Part shown: in pieces, positions 1-9,452 of the stretch | Layout of the letters: every line of letters begins with the position of its first letter | How positions within the stretch are numbered: the stretch's first letter is position 1 | From: BCD1 sp942492125 | Lineage (GTDB): Bacteria > Bacteroidota > Bacteroidia > Chitinophagales > Saprospiraceae | Direction of reading: 5' to 3' | Assembly (NCBI GenBank): GCA_942492125.1 | Contig: CALODM010000017.1 | Coordinates: 124,001 to 188,000, forward strand | Length of the DNA stretch: 64,000 nucleotides | Position numbers and translations under genes: made by a program | Notes under the pieces: generated by a model | The model's database searches: none | Seen by the model: only the letters and a program-made list of their open reading frames with translations | What the model was told of the DNA's origin: nothing

Positions 1-3000
1 AAATTTGTGTGTTGGGGGAGTGTTATACCCTTGAAGGGTCAGCTCAGGGGGGTCAGGGCCCCTACGATTACAACTGGAGCAGCGGCACAGAAGAGGTATG
101 CCCTACTGAGACGACCACGTATACGCTCACGGTAACAGATGCCAACGGGTGTAGCAGTACTGATGAGATAACAATAACGGTAAACGATTTACCGCAGGCG
201 GATGCTGGAGCAGATGTCAATCTTTGTTTGGGAGATTGTTACAGCTTAAATCCTTCAGCAACAGGCGGCAGCGGTGAATATCAATACAACTGGAGCAGTG
301 GTACAGGGGAAGTATGCCCCACCGCGACGACGAGCTACACCCTCACGGTTACGGATAGTAATGGCTGCAGCACCACGGATGATCTCACGATAACCGTTCA
401 TGATCTTCCGGCAGTGAATGCCGGAACGGATATGGATATGTGTCCTGGCGAGTGTTTCACTTTTACCCCGGCGGGCAGCGGAGGCACAGCGCCCTATACC
501 TTTGAGTGGGACACCCCCGAGACGACGGTCTGTCCAACAGAAAATACGATCTACAGTGTCACCCTGACGGATGCCAATGGCTGTACAGCGGAAGATGAAA
601 TGACGATAAATCTATTACCTGAAGTGAGTGTGAATGCGGGAGAGGATACCTCGATTTGTCCCGGATCGTGTTATACGCTGAGCGCAGCGGGCAGTGGCGG
701 GACCGGTTCCTATAGTTTTAGCTGGAGCAGTACCGAAGCTACGGTATGTCCTGGCCAGACGACTACCTATAGCGTAACGGTGACAGATGCCGAAGGCTGC
801 AGTGCCACAGATGAAATGACGATCAGCGTTTATGCTCCGACAGAAGCGATCACCCAGTTGCATGAAATGTGTATTGGGGAATGTGTAAGTTATACTGCTG
901 GTGACTTCAACTTAACGAATTTCCTGATAGAAGGACAGATGACCGGAGAAGTTACCTTCTGTGAAACAGGCAATTTTACGGTCGGAGCCCTGGATGAAAA
1001 CCTGTGTTCAACGGAAGTTGACTTCATGATCACCGTGACAGCCCCTCCACAGGCAGATGCCGGAGCTGATCAGGTATTGACATGTGAAGTGACACAAGTT
1101 ACCCTTGGGTTGAATACCGCCCAGTCAGGGATCAGTTATGAATGGTCGAATGGAGAAAATAGTCCAGTCCAGACAGTGGATCAGACAGGAACTTACATCC
1201 TGACAGCGACCAATACCGCCCTGGGGTGCAGTACTGCTGATACGGTTGAGGTAACGGTGAATACCACGCTGCCCGTTGCAGAAGCCGGTCCAGACCTGGA
1301 GTTGACGTGCGCCAACCCAAGCCTTACGGCCAATGCCGGTAACTCCTCCCAGGGAGAAGAGTACACCTATCAGTGGACGACGACGGATGGCCATATCATG
1401 AGCGGAGCCAATACACTGACTCCGGAGCTTTCAGCCCCGGGGACCTATCAACTGGAAATCATAAATACAACAAACGGCTGTTCTTCTGAGGATGAACTGA
1501 TCGTAACAATAGCAGAAGAACCTGCCCTCAATATTGAACAGATCACTCCTGCAGATTGCCATGATTCCGCTACGGGCAGCATCATGGTGGCAGGCGCAGG
1601 GGGAACACCGGTCTACAGTTTTGCGTGGTCCAATGGATCAACGACAGCCACTGCAGACAACCTTGCAGCCGGCATCTACACGGTAACCCTGACGGATGCG
1701 AACGGCTGTGAAGTGATCGAAGAAATAGAAGTTACCCAGCCCCCGGCCCTGGTGATCGCCTTGTCGGCCACAGCAGAGACCTCCAGTGCCGCAGCAGACG
1801 GAACCATCACAGCACAGGTGAGTGGTGGTACACCAGAATACAGCTACGTGTGGAGCACGGGAGCAGAAACACCAATGGTGGAGAATCTGAGTCCGGAGCT
1901 GTATTACATCACCGTTACAGACCAAAATGGATGTATTGCAGTAGACTCTGCGCGTGTGAACAGTTTTGATTGTCAAAGCATCGAAACCTTCATCACAGCG
2001 AACAACTACATCTGTCCGGGCAGCAGCGAAGGCAGCCTCACCATAGAGGAGATCAGTGGCGGCCAAAGCCCTTATTCCATCCTGTGGTCGACCAGCAGCA
2101 GTGAACAGAGCATCACCGGCCTGGAGGGCGGCCATTATTCGGCCACGATCACCGATGCGAATAACTGTGAGGTGATCCTGCCCTTTGAAGTGACGGAAGA
2201 AGATACCATAGCCCCAACGCTGATCACGCAGGACATAACGCTTTACCTGAATGAAGAGGGAACAACCTCCTATACAGCAGAAATGATAGATGTGGGCAGC
2301 AGTGATAACTGTAGTGAAGTGAGTTTTGAACTGGGAGCAACAGATCTTGATTGTGAACATTTAGGGATCAGTGAATACCCCGTGAAGTTGTGGGATGCGC
2401 ATGGCAATTACGACAGCACAGGGGTGCAAATAACAGTAATGGATACCCTCAGCCCGGTATTTACCTTATGTCCGGAGGATATTGTAAGCATGAACTGTAC
2501 AGCAGTGGATTATGAACTGCCCCAGGCGATGGATAACTGTGAGATCGAAGTAATAGAACAAACCGAAGGCCTTGCTTCAGGGTCTACTTTCGAAGCAGGA
2601 ACCACCGCAATCACATACCGGGCAACAGATGCATCCGGAAATGAAACCTATTGCCACTTTACCATCACAGTAGAAAATACCCTGGAAGTAGCGTCAACAG
2701 TGAGCGATTACACTTGCCTTCCGGAGGAACCGTACACAGCTTCGCTCAATGCAATTGGCGGAACAGAAGGGTACACCTATGTGTGGGATGATGGCAATAC
2801 AACGACCGAAAATATCCTAACAGCCCCGGGTCCATGGAGCTGGACGGTAACCGACAGCCAGGGATGCGAACAGACAGGAGCAATAGATCTGTCAATACCG
2901 GATGCGATGAGCATAACGCTTGAAGCCACTGCAGCCACGAATATGGAACAAAACGGAGCGATAGACGCGACGGTGACAGGCGGAACAGGCAGTTATGGTT

Positions 3001-3410
3001 ATATATGGTATGATGAGCTGGGTAATCTTTTCGGGACAGGAGAAGACCTGACAGGACTCCCGGCAGGAACTTACTGTCTAAAGGTAACCGATGAGAATGA
3101 GTGTATAGCCCAGGCCTGTGTGGTGGTGGAAAACATCACCTCGACCATCGACAGAACACTTGAACAGGCCATCAGTTTATCCCCCAACCCGACTTCGGAT
3201 GAATTAAAGGTCTCTTTTGAGATGCCACAGCAACAGGAAGCCACTTTGATCCTGCTGGACATCAGCGGTCAGGAGCTATGGCGGCAGCAGAAGCAGTCAT
3301 CAAGTGATGAGGTCATCGTCAATATGGGTGTTTATGCTGAAGGGGTATATTTGATGAAGATCGTGATGGGGGACAGTCTGGTGGTGAAGAAGGTGGTGGT
3401 GAATAAGTAA
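1..3410 (+). CDS. Giant cysteine-rich Ig-like/SprB/HYR repeat surface protein, C-terminal part (T9SS cargo)
   Basis: Cut by the left edge; the open frame begins at about base 9 and gives 1133 residues. It starts with four Ig-like repeats of about 72 residues, each with an ICxGDCY-type Cys pair, a VCP and an NGC Cys. SprB/PKD-like repeats (GGTPxYSYxW, VTDxNGC) follow at about 350-700, an HYR-type domain (CPEDI, DNCEIEV, FEAGTTAITY) at about 800-900, more SprB-like repeats, and a T9SS type-A sorting domain at about 1060-1133 (LSPNPTSDELKVSF, GVYLMKIVMGD, final KKVVVNK). The family is exported by the type IX system and attached to or released from the cell surface, typically as an adhesin or gliding-associated protein. 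Against the copy at 6971-6974 (four G) the run at 14-18 has five G, which breaks the upstream frame; this may be an error. The T9SS class is secure, the ligand unknown. Confidence 0.85.
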   Translation, partial: ICVLGECYTLEGSAQGGQGPYDYNWSSGTEEVCPTETTTYTLTVTDANGCSSTDEITITVNDLPQADAGADVNLCLGDCYSLNPSATGGSGEYQYNWSSGTGEVCPTATTSYTLTVTDSNGCSTTDDLTITVHDLPAVNAGTDMDMCPGECFTFTPAGSGGTAPYTFEWDTPETTVCPTENTIYSVTLTDANGCTAEDEMTINLLPEVSVNAGEDTSICPGSCYTLSAAGSGGTGSYSFSWSSTEATVCPGQTTTYSVTVTDAEGCSATDEMTISVYAPTEAITQLHEMCIGECVSYTAGDFNLTNFLIEGQMTGEVTFCETGNFTVGALDENLCSTEVDFMITVTAPPQADAGADQVLTCEVTQVTLGLNTAQSGISYEWSNGENSPVQTVDQTGTYILTATNTALGCSTADTVEVTVNTTLPVAEAGPDLELTCANPSLTANAGNSSQGEEYTYQWTTTDGHIMSGANTLTPELSAPGTYQLEIINTTNGCSSEDELIVTIAEEPALNIEQITPADCHDSATGSIMVAGAGGTPVYSFAWSNGSTTATADNLAAGIYTVTLTDANGCEVIEEIEVTQPPALVIALSATAETSSAAADGTITAQVSGGTPEYSYVWSTGAETPMVENLSPELYYITVTDQNGCIAVDSARVNSFDCQSIETFITANNYICPGSSEGSLTIEEISGGQSPYSILWSTSSSEQSITGLEGGHYSATITDANNCEVILPFEVTEEDTIAPTLITQDITLYLNEEGTTSYTAEMIDVGSSDNCSEVSFELGATDLDCEHLGISEYPVKLWDAHGNYDSTGVQITVMDTLSPVFTLCPEDIVSMNCTAVDYELPQAMDNCEIEVIEQTEGLASGSTFEAGTTAITYRATDASGNETYCHFTITVENTLEVASTVSDYTCLPEEPYTASLNAIGGTEGYTYVWDDGNTTTENILTAPGPWSWTVTDSQGCEQTGAIDLSIPDAMSITLEATAATNMEQNGAIDATVTGGTGSYGYIWYDELGNLFGTGEDLTGLPAGTYCLKVTDENECIAQACVVVENITSTIDRTLEQAISLSPNPTSDELKVSFEMPQQQEATLILLDISGQELWRQQKQSSSDEVIVNMGVYAEGVYLMKIVMGDSLVVKKVVVNK

Positions 3411-3456
3411 ATGGTTATTAATACTTTTGGATGTCATTTCGTTTAATAAAGGAAAA

Positions 3457-4910
3457 ATGAGAAAATTTTATACGTTATTTTTTAGTTCTTTTTTTTCGTT
3501 GAATCTTGCAGGGCAAAATTTTACTGAAGTTGCTCTTCAAAATGGAATTAATGAGACATGCGGGGATTGTCTTTATGGGGGAGCAGTTAGTTTTGTGGAC
3601 TTCAATAATGATGGGCTAGATGACCTAACTTTTACTAGTGAATAGGGACAAGATATATATTTTTTCCAAAATACCGGTAGTGGATTTTTACAGTTAGCAC
3701 CATTAGTAATTAATCAGGATGAAACAAAACAAATCCTTTGGATAGATTACGATAATGATGGGGATAAAGATCTTTTTGTTGCATCGTATAATGCCCCAGA
3801 TCGTTTATATAGAAACGACGGTAGTTTAAATTTTACGGATATAACAGAAGATATTGGACTGCCAATCGAAGATAGTCCAACTTATGGTGCTGATTTTGGA
3901 GATGTTAATAACGATGGTTACTTGATCTTTTCATATCCAGTTATTCAATATCTTGGTCAACAAAGTCGATTGTATTTGAATAATGGAAGTGGTTTTGAAG
4001 ATATTACTGCTATATCGGGGATTGTTGATATTAATACATTGACATTTGTTTCCTCCTTTCTGGATTACAACAATGACGGAATGCAAGATCTTTATATCGC
4101 TAATGATAAAAATTATGTTCCTAATCAATTATTTGAAAACTTGGGTAATGGTTTTTTTCAGGATGTGAGCAGTATTTCAGGAGCTGATATTGAAATTAAT
4201 GCAATGAGTATCGGAGCAGGCGATTATGATAACGACGGAGACACAGATATTTATGTAACAGAGGAGGCCATTTTTAATATATTACTTAGAAATAATGGTG
4301 ATGGTACGTTTACGGATGTCGGTGCAATGACAGGAGTAAATCATAATGAATTAAGTTGGGGTGCCAATTTTTTTGATTGTGATAATGATTTGGACCTGGA
4401 TTTATATGTAAGTAGTTCAACTAAGTCATTTCCGAATACTTCTGTGCTTTTCGTTAATGAAATTAATGAAGGAGACTTTTCTCCTGTCTTTTTAGAAAAT
4501 GACTCTTTGAGTAGTTATGCCAATGCCATTGGGGATTTTAATTTGGATGGTTTGTTGGATATTGCAGTTAATAATTCCTATTATGCCGGGACTCCGGGTA
4601 ACGATAATCACCACCTTTGGCAAAATGTTTCAAGTAATTCCAATAACTGGCTAAAAGTATTTTTGGTGGGAACTGAAAGCAATCGGGATGGTATAGGAAC
4701 CTGGATTGAATTTTATATCAATGGTAATAAATACGTCAGGTATAAACATTGTGCTATTGGTTATCAGGCCCAGAATTCAGCTTTGGAGCATTTTGGGATG
4801 GGCTCCCATACCCAGGTAGATTCAATAATCTGTTCGCTGGTTAAGCGGTAATGTGGATATTTTTTATGAAGAAAATGCCAATCAGATTCTTACCCTGGTT
4901 GAAGGATCTT
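3457..4910 (+). pseudogene. FG-GAP (VCBS) and ASPIC/UnbV N-terminal part of the second giant surface protein, interrupted
   Basis: ATG at 3457 follows a GGAAAA ribosome site and starts a signal peptide (MRKFYTLFFSSFFSLNLAG) that leads into FTEVALQNGI. The frame has FG-GAP/VCBS motifs with acidic calcium-type loops (DFNNDGLDDL, DYDNDGDKDL, DYNNDGMQDL, DYDNDGDTDI), the CRTAC1-like layout. A TAG at 3643-3645 interrupts it, yet the same frame stays open on both sides to 4851. Near 4826-4838 a shift moves into the frame that encodes the ASPIC/UnbV end (WLSGNVDIFYEENANQ), and a second shift near 4916-4921 joins that to the Ig-like repeats that follow. I read 3457-10369 as one gene. A shorter secreted FG-GAP protein is possible if the lesions are real and old. 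Confidence 0.7.
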
Positions 4911-4950
4911 CCCTTACAATAATTGTGATAATGCTAATATTCCTGCACCC

Positions 4951-6630
4951 TTGGGAATGGATGTGGAAATGTGTGAGGGAGAAGAGATACCAACGCTTAC
5001 AGCTACAGCAGAGGGCTATGAAGTCAGCTGGTACGGCAACCCAACCGGAGCTCCCTTGCTTGCTTCCAATACCAATAGTTATACCCCTGCCGGTCCGGGC
5101 ACTTATTATGCAGAGGCTCAAGATCCTGTTTCGGGATGTACAAGTAATACACGTACTGCGATAACCCTGACGATGAATGAAACACCTTCCGTCTGGGGAG
5201 GCTTGAATGAGTTTGCCTGCCAGGGTACGCCGGTGACCTTTGTAGCGGAGACGACAGGAGGCGATGGCAATTATTCCTATGCATGGACGGATGGGTTGAG
5301 TTTTACGAATACCTTGACGGTAGCTCCTCCGAACCATACATCTTATACGGTAACGGTGACGGATGGCAATGGATGTCAGGATACGGATCTGGTGACAGCA
5401 GTGGTATATGAATTACCTACAGTGACAGCAGCCTCAGATGAGACGATATGTGCAGGGGATTGTGTAACGCTGAGTGCCAGCGGCAGTGGCGGTCAATCGC
5501 CTTATGATTACAGTTGGAGCGGCGGTAGCGCCGAAGTATGCCCGAGTACCAGCACAACGTATACCGTAACCCTTACCGATGATAATGGGTGTACAGCTAC
5601 GGATGAACAAATGGTAGAGGTATTACCCAGTCCGGCAGCTGATGCCGGGGAGGATGATAGTTTGTGCATCAACGAATGTTATACGTTCAACGGATCTGCC
5701 AGTGGAGGCGTTGAACCTTATGTATTTGAATGGAGTGGAGATAATCAGGAGGAGGTATGTCCTGAGGAGCCGACGACCTATACCCTGACAGTAACAGGCG
5801 ATAATGGCTGTAGTTCGACCGATGAAATTACGATCACGGTGAACGAATTACCCACAGTGAATGCGGGAGAAGACATGAGCATATGTGCGGGGGACTGTTA
5901 CACCTTTACTCCTGCAGCGAGTGGCGGCGGCGGAAATTATCAATACAGCTGGAGCAGTGGTACTATAGAAGTGTGTCCTGCGGAGACGACGAGCTATACG
6001 GTGACGGTCACCGACAGCAATGGCTGTAGCGCTACCGATGAGCTGACGATTACAGTGAACGAATTACCCACAGTGAATGCGGGAGAAGACATGAGCATAT
6101 GTGCGGGGGACTGTTACACCTTTGCTCCTGCAGCGAGTGGCGGTGGCGGAAATTATCAATACAGCTGGAGCAGTGGTACTACAGAAGTGTGCCCTGCGGA
6201 GACGACGAGCTATACGGTGACGGTAACGGACAGCAATGGCTGCAGTTCCATGGATGAGCTCACGATAGAGGTCCTGGAAAGTCCCCAGGTAAATGCCGGG
6301 GAGGATGTGAATATTTGTCAGGGAGATTGTTATACCCTTAGCTCAACAGCCAGTGGTGGCAGCGGAGGCTATGCGTATACGTGGAATAGTGGCAATACAG
6401 AAGTATGTCCCACCCTGACGACTACTTACACGGTGACGGTAACAGACAGTAATGGCTGCAGTTCCACCGATGAGGTTACGGTTATAGTGAATGATGTTCC
6501 GCAGGTAGGCCTGGGAGGGGGATATCAGTTTGTGTTTTGGGGATTGTCATACCTTGGCCGGCTCCGTCCAGGGCGGCCAGGCACCCTACGAATACAGCTG
6601 GAGCAGCGGCACGCCGGAAATATGTCCTGA
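4951..6630 (+). CDS. Readable fragment: Ig-like Cys repeats (part of second giant protein)
   Basis: This frame is open from the upstream codons at 4918 and holds one Ig-like domain (VSWYGNPTGAPLL, GPGTYYAEAQD) and about seven repeats with the ICxGDC, VCP and NGC cysteines. It is not an independent gene: it has no signal peptide or sorting domain, and it ends only because the G run at 6517-6521 is one base too long. Confidence 0.5.
   Translation: MGMDVEMCEGEEIPTLTATAEGYEVSWYGNPTGAPLLASNTNSYTPAGPGTYYAEAQDPVSGCTSNTRTAITLTMNETPSVWGGLNEFACQGTPVTFVAETTGGDGNYSYAWTDGLSFTNTLTVAPPNHTSYTVTVTDGNGCQDTDLVTAVVYELPTVTAASDETICAGDCVTLSASGSGGQSPYDYSWSGGSAEVCPSTSTTYTVTLTDDNGCTATDEQMVEVLPSPAADAGEDDSLCINECYTFNGSASGGVEPYVFEWSGDNQEEVCPEEPTTYTLTVTGDNGCSSTDEITITVNELPTVNAGEDMSICAGDCYTFTPAASGGGGNYQYSWSSGTIEVCPAETTSYTVTVTDSNGCSATDELTITVNELPTVNAGEDMSICAGDCYTFAPAASGGGGNYQYSWSSGTTEVCPAETTSYTVTVTDSNGCSSMDELTIEVLESPQVNAGEDVNICQGDCYTLSSTASGGSGGYAYTWNSGNTEVCPTLTTTYTVTVTDSNGCSSTDEVTVIVNDVPQVGLGGGYQFVFWGLSYLGRLRPGRPGTLRIQLEQRHAGNMS
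5839..6270 (+). repeat. Two adjacent 216-bp Ig-like repeat units, nearly identical
   Basis: The unit starting GTGAACGAATTACCCACAG at 5839 returns at 6055, exactly 216 bases (72 codons) later, with only a few substitutions. This looks like a recent in-frame duplication of one Ig-like domain and gives the repeat length of the protein. Confidence 0.85.
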
Positions 6631-7588
6631 GGAAACGACGAATTACGGCTTGTGGGTAACCGATGCCAATGGATGTACATCGACGGATGAAATCCAGGTA
6701 ACGGTCCATGAATTACCCCAGTTGGATGCAGGTGCAGATGTCAATTTGTGTGCCGGGGATTGTTATACATTTAATCCGACAGGAGGAGGAGGGAGTCCGC
6801 CATATGATTTCAGTTGGAGCAGTGGTTCTGTGACGGTATGCCCTGCCGGGTCGACCACCTATTGGGTCACGCTGACCGATAGTGAAGGTTGCAGCGCTAC
6901 GGATGAGGTTACGATAAACGTCACTGCATCACCGCAGGCATCAGCTGGAGGGGATATAAATTTGTGTGTTGGGGAGTGTTATACCCTTGAAGGGTCAGCT
7001 CAGGGGGGTCAGGGCCCCTACGATTACAACTGGAGCAGCGGCACAGAAGAGGTATGCCCTACTGAGACGACCACCTATACGCTCACGGTAACAGATGCCA
7101 ACGGGTGTAGCAGTACTGATGAGATAACAATAACAGTAAACGATTTACCGCAGGCGGATGCTGGAGCAGATGTCAATCTTTGTTTGGGAGATTGTTACAG
7201 CTTAAATCCTTCAGCAACAGGCGGCAGCGGTGAATATCAATACAACTGGAGCAGTGGTACAGGGGAAGTATGCCCCACCGCGACGACGAGCTACACCCTC
7301 ACGGTTACGGATAGTAATGGCTGCAGCACCACGGATGATCTCACGATAACCGTTCATGATCTTCCGGCAGTGAATGCCGGAACGGATATGGATATGTGTC
7401 CTGGCGAGTGTTTCACTTTTACCCCGGCGGGCAGCGGAGGCACAGCACCCTATACCTTTGAGTGGGACACCCCCGAGACGACGGTTTGTCCAACACAAAA
7501 TACGATCTACAGTGTCACCCTGACGGATGCCAATGGCTGTAGTGCGACAGATGACATAACGATAACCGTTTTGCTGAAGCGCATGTAG
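6530..7588 (+). CDS. Readable fragment: Ig-like Cys repeats (part of second giant protein)
   Basis: Five consecutive repeats (LCAGDCYTFNP, LCVGECYTLEG, LCLGDCYSLNP, MCPGECFTFTP and similar). From about 6958 the frame runs parallel to the start of the window. It stops at 7586-7588, where indels scramble the repeat boundary. Confidence 0.5.
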   Translation: MCFGDCHTLAGSVQGGQAPYEYSWSSGTPEICPEETTNYGLWVTDANGCTSTDEIQVTVHELPQLDAGADVNLCAGDCYTFNPTGGGGSPPYDFSWSSGSVTVCPAGSTTYWVTLTDSEGCSATDEVTINVTASPQASAGGDINLCVGECYTLEGSAQGGQGPYDYNWSSGTEEVCPTETTTYTLTVTDANGCSSTDEITITVNDLPQADAGADVNLCLGDCYSLNPSATGGSGEYQYNWSSGTGEVCPTATTSYTLTVTDSNGCSTTDDLTITVHDLPAVNAGTDMDMCPGECFTFTPAGSGGTAPYTFEWDTPETTVCPTQNTIYSVTLTDANGCSATDDITITVLLKRM

Positions 7589-8110
7589 AATGCCGGAGAG
7601 GATACCTCGATTGTCCTGGATCCTGTTACACCTTAAAGCAGCGGGCAGTGGCGGATCAGGTTCTTATACTTATGAGTGGAGTGGTGGGGAAACACAAGTA
7701 TGCCCTACAGGAACAACAACCTATAGTGTCACAGTTACCGATGTGAATGGCTGTAGCGATACCGATGAGATGACGATAACGGTTTACCCGAAGACAATCT
7801 CCATCAGCGAGCAGTACGAGATGTGTACTGGGGATTGTTATAACCTACCAGGCCAGCGACTTTGACTTGACGACCTTTATGGTCAATAGTCAAATGACTT
7901 CAGAAGTTACGTTCTGTGAAGACGGGGAATACGATCGAAGCCCTGGATGAGAACCTGTGTAGCGACGAAGGTGAATTTCACCATCACCCTAACAGCGCCT
8001 CCACAAGCAGATGCCGGGTCAGATCAGGTGTTGACCTGTGAGGTAACGGAAGTCACCCTTGGGTTAAATACCCCCTCAAACAGGGAGTCAGTTATGAATG
8101 GTCGAATGGT

Positions 8111-9452
8111 GTGAATACAGCAATCCAGACAGTAGATCAAACAGGAACTTACATCCTGACAGCGACCAATACCGCCATGGGGTGTAGTACTGCTGATACG
8201 GTTGAGGTAACGGTGAATACCACGCTGCCAGTTGCAGAAGCCGGTCCAGACCTGGAGTTGACTTGCGCCAACCCAAGCCTTACGGCCAATGCCGGTAACT
8301 CCTCCCAGGGAGAAGAGTACACCTATCAGTGGACGACGACGGATGGCCATATCGTGAGCGGAGCCAATACACTGACTCCGGAGCTTTCAGCCCCGGGGAC
8401 CTATCAACTGGAAATCATAAATACAACAAACGGCTGTTCTTCTGAGGATGAACTGATCGTAACAATAGCAGAAGAACCTGCCCTCAATATCGTACAGGTC
8501 ACTCCTGCAGATTGCCATGGTGCCGCAACAGGGAGCATCATGGTGGCAGGCGCAGGGTGAACACCGATTTACAGTTTTGCGTGGTCCAATGGATCAACGA
8601 CAGCCACTGGTTGACAACCTTGCAGCCGGTATCTATACGGTCACCCTGACGGATGCGAACGGCTGTGAAGTGATCGAAGAAATAGAAGTTACCCAGCCCC
8701 CGGCCCTGGTGATCGCCTTGTCGGCCACAGCAGAGACCTCCAGTGCCGCAGCAGACGGAACCATCACAGCACAGGTGAGTGGTGGTACACCAGGATACAG
8801 TTACGTGTGGAGCACGGGAGCAGAAACACCAATGGCGGAGAATCTGAGTCCGGAGCTGTATTACATCACCGTTACAGACCAGAACGGATGTATTGCAGTA
8901 GACTCTGCGCGTGTGAACAGTTTTGATTGTCAAAGCATCGAAACCTTCATCACAGCGAACAACTACATCTGTCCGGGCAGCAGCGAAGGCAGCCTCACCA
9001 TAGAGGAGATCAGTGGCGGCCAAAGCCCTTATTCCATCCTGTGGTCGACCAGCAGCAGTGAATCAAGCATCAGTGGGCTGGAAGGTGGATTTTATTCAGC
9101 GACGATCACCGATGCGAATAACTGTGAGGTGATCCTGCCCTTTGAAGTGACGGAAGAAGATACCATACCCCCAACGCTGATCACGCAGGACATAACGCTT
9201 TACCTGAATGAAGAGGGAACAACCTCCTATACAGCAGAAATGATAGATGTGGGCAGCAGTGATAACTGTAGTGAAGTGAGTTTTGAACTGGGAGCAACAG
9301 ATCTTGATTGTGAACATTTAGGGATCAGTGAATACCCCGTGAAGTTGTGGGATGCGCATGGCAATTACGACAGCACAGGGGTTCAAATAACAGTAATGGA
9401 TACCCTCAGCCCTTTATTTACCTGTCATGTCCGGAAGATATTACCAGTATGA
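8111..9452 (+). CDS. Readable fragments: SprB-like and HYR-type region (part of second giant protein)
   Basis: Two pieces, 8111-8560 and 8517-9452, are colinear with residues of about 370-820 of the copy at 1-3410. A TGA at 8557-8559 replaces the GGA of the other copy, and an extra base near 8609 changes frame. Neither piece has its own ribosome site or export signal. Confidence 0.45.

Noticed and set aside
1638..2360. 240-codon frame on the minus strand
   Set aside because: Antisense to the repeat surface protein; its repeat in 9096-9317 and 8538-9023 mirrors the duplication.
4853..5164. Separate 103-codon gene
   Set aside because: Its first 25 codons are the end of the ASPIC/UnbV domain in a shifted frame; the rest is out-of-frame sequence over the Ig-like repeats.
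6517..6521. Phase-variable poly-G switch of the surface protein
   Set aside because: A five-G run is too short for frequent slippage, and similar one-base changes affect unrelated genes.
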